Source: Karstenula rhodostoma CBS 690.94
Lineage: Eukaryota; Ascomycota; Dothideomycetes; Pleosporales; Didymosphaeriaceae
Direction of reading: 5' to 3'
Length of the DNA stretch: 64,000 nt
NCBI GenBank assembly: GCA_010093485.1
Contig: MU001507.1
Location: forward strand, 1,314,844-1,378,843
Shown here: piece after piece, positions 63,370 to 64,000 of the stretch
Numbering within the stretch: the first letter of the stretch is position 1
Layout: every line of letters begins with the position of its first letter
Translations under genes and position numbers: made by a program
The notes under the pieces: generated by a model
Database searches by the model: none
The model's input: the letters and a program-made list of their open reading frames with translations, nothing else
What the model was told of the DNA's origin: nothing

Positions 63370-64000
63370 TATAGTATAGTAATATTATAATACCTTTTTT
63401 CTTTATTTTCTTAAATATTATAATACTATATAATATAACTATAGATTCTAGCTCTTTATTATATAAAGATATACTATTTTTCTAAATAATATAAATAGCT
63501 AATAAGTATAGGTATATCTATAGTATTACTCTATATTACTATTAATTAGAATTACTAGAAGAATATAATAAAACCTTACCTAGCTATTTACTAGAATACT
63601 AAAATATCTACTAAAGTTACTAAGTTTAAAGATAAAATAATAAAGTAACTATTATAAATCTAGAATTTTACTAATATTTACTATAAAATAAAATATTCTA
63701 ATTATAAATTTAATTTAGAAATAGTATAATATAATATTATCTATAAGTTTATATTAATATAAACTAGTAAATAGTAGATTTTAATACTAAAAAAACTATT
63801 CTAGTTTATTTACTAGAATAGACTTAGATATATAATAATAGAATTTAAATTATTTAGTAATAGAGTTTTAAGCTCTTATTACTATTCTATAAACTTATAA
63901 AAATAACCCTCTATACTTTAGAGGAAGAAAAAAATAAAAACTTTATAAATAAGTTACTAAAAAAGGTAAGTATTATATAGATATAAAAAATATTTAAAGT
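63370..64000. other. Unidentified AT-rich sequence to window end
   Basis: About 630 bp with no match to the families above and no recognisable domain. One plus-strand frame from about 63560 to 63700 is Lys/Tyr/Asn-rich (ISTKVTKFKDKII) with RIP-type stops, so it is probably another repeat-derived coding relic. The element type cannot be told from this length. Confidence 0.4.

Noticed and set aside
1..64000. Mitochondrial, apicoplast or AT-rich protist genome
   Set aside because: The composition is similar, but selective CpA/TpG loss, retained CpG, and paired LTRs with 5-bp TSDs point to RIPped nuclear fungal repeats.
1..64000. Numerous tataat/ttgaca-like boxes, TATA boxes and T-run terminators
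   Set aside because: Expected by chance in sequence of this composition; none is placed relative to an intact gene.
1..64000. Short open frames without stops on either strand
   Set aside because: TAA/TAG are very frequent and ATG is nearly absent; the few open stretches fall within retroelement relics or low-complexity runs and show no independent domain.

Overview
The window is about 64 kb of extremely AT-rich DNA (G+C roughly 20 % by eye) made almost entirely of dead, nested LTR retrotransposons. CpA and its complement TpG are nearly absent, TpA is in great excess, and every recognisable reading frame is broken by TAA/TAG codons where Gln or Trp codons are expected. This is the signature of repeat-induced point mutation (RIP; C-to-T preferentially in CpA), so the source is most likely a filamentous ascomycete (Pezizomycotina), in an AT-isochore or pericentromeric heterochromatin block. 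I saw no intact protein gene, tRNA, rRNA, CRISPR array or bacterial-type operon. Names such as Copia-1 or Gypsy-A are local labels, not database names.

Four LTR families can be delimited by matching LTR pairs and 5-bp target-site duplications (TSDs): Copia-1 (206-bp LTR; copies 1a at 1-5329, cut by the window edge, and 1b at 7416-14643); Gypsy-A (502-bp LTR; A1 5439-26338 cut by the edge, A2 29297-44728); Gypsy-B, a chromodomain-bearing Gypsy (246-bp LTR; B1 14762-22945, B2 30216-38258, B3 47482-55663, fragments of B4, one solo LTR); and Copia-D (286-bp LTR; 56193-61943). Smaller or unassigned pieces are a 289-bp dispersed insert G (23419-23707 and 63095-63369), a 0.3-kb repeat C (three copies), a 2.6-kb insertion H with a 15-bp TSD, a 523-bp insertion in Copia-1b, a Gypsy-type integrase relic F (61949-63094), and an unidentified block E (45225-47481 plus short pieces to its right).

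The layout is a set of Russian dolls. B4 is the oldest visible layer: A1 and H both inserted into it, so everything from base 1 to about 45.2 kb lies inside one Gypsy-B copy. A1 was then hit by Copia-1b, B1, insert G and a Copia-1 LTR that Copia-1a later split. H was hit by A2, and A2 by B2. To the right, block E was hit by B3, a solo B LTR and Copia-D, and Copia-D by repeat C. Uninterrupted sister copies let most junctions be read to the base.

The least ordinary observations are the near-complete exhaustion of CpA with further transitions in other contexts, the small insert G that keeps many CpA/TpG sites inside saturated DNA, a 46-bp variable-number palindromic repeat in the Gypsy-B leader, and inserts H and C, which I cannot assign to a known class. 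I did not find evidence of a new functional system.
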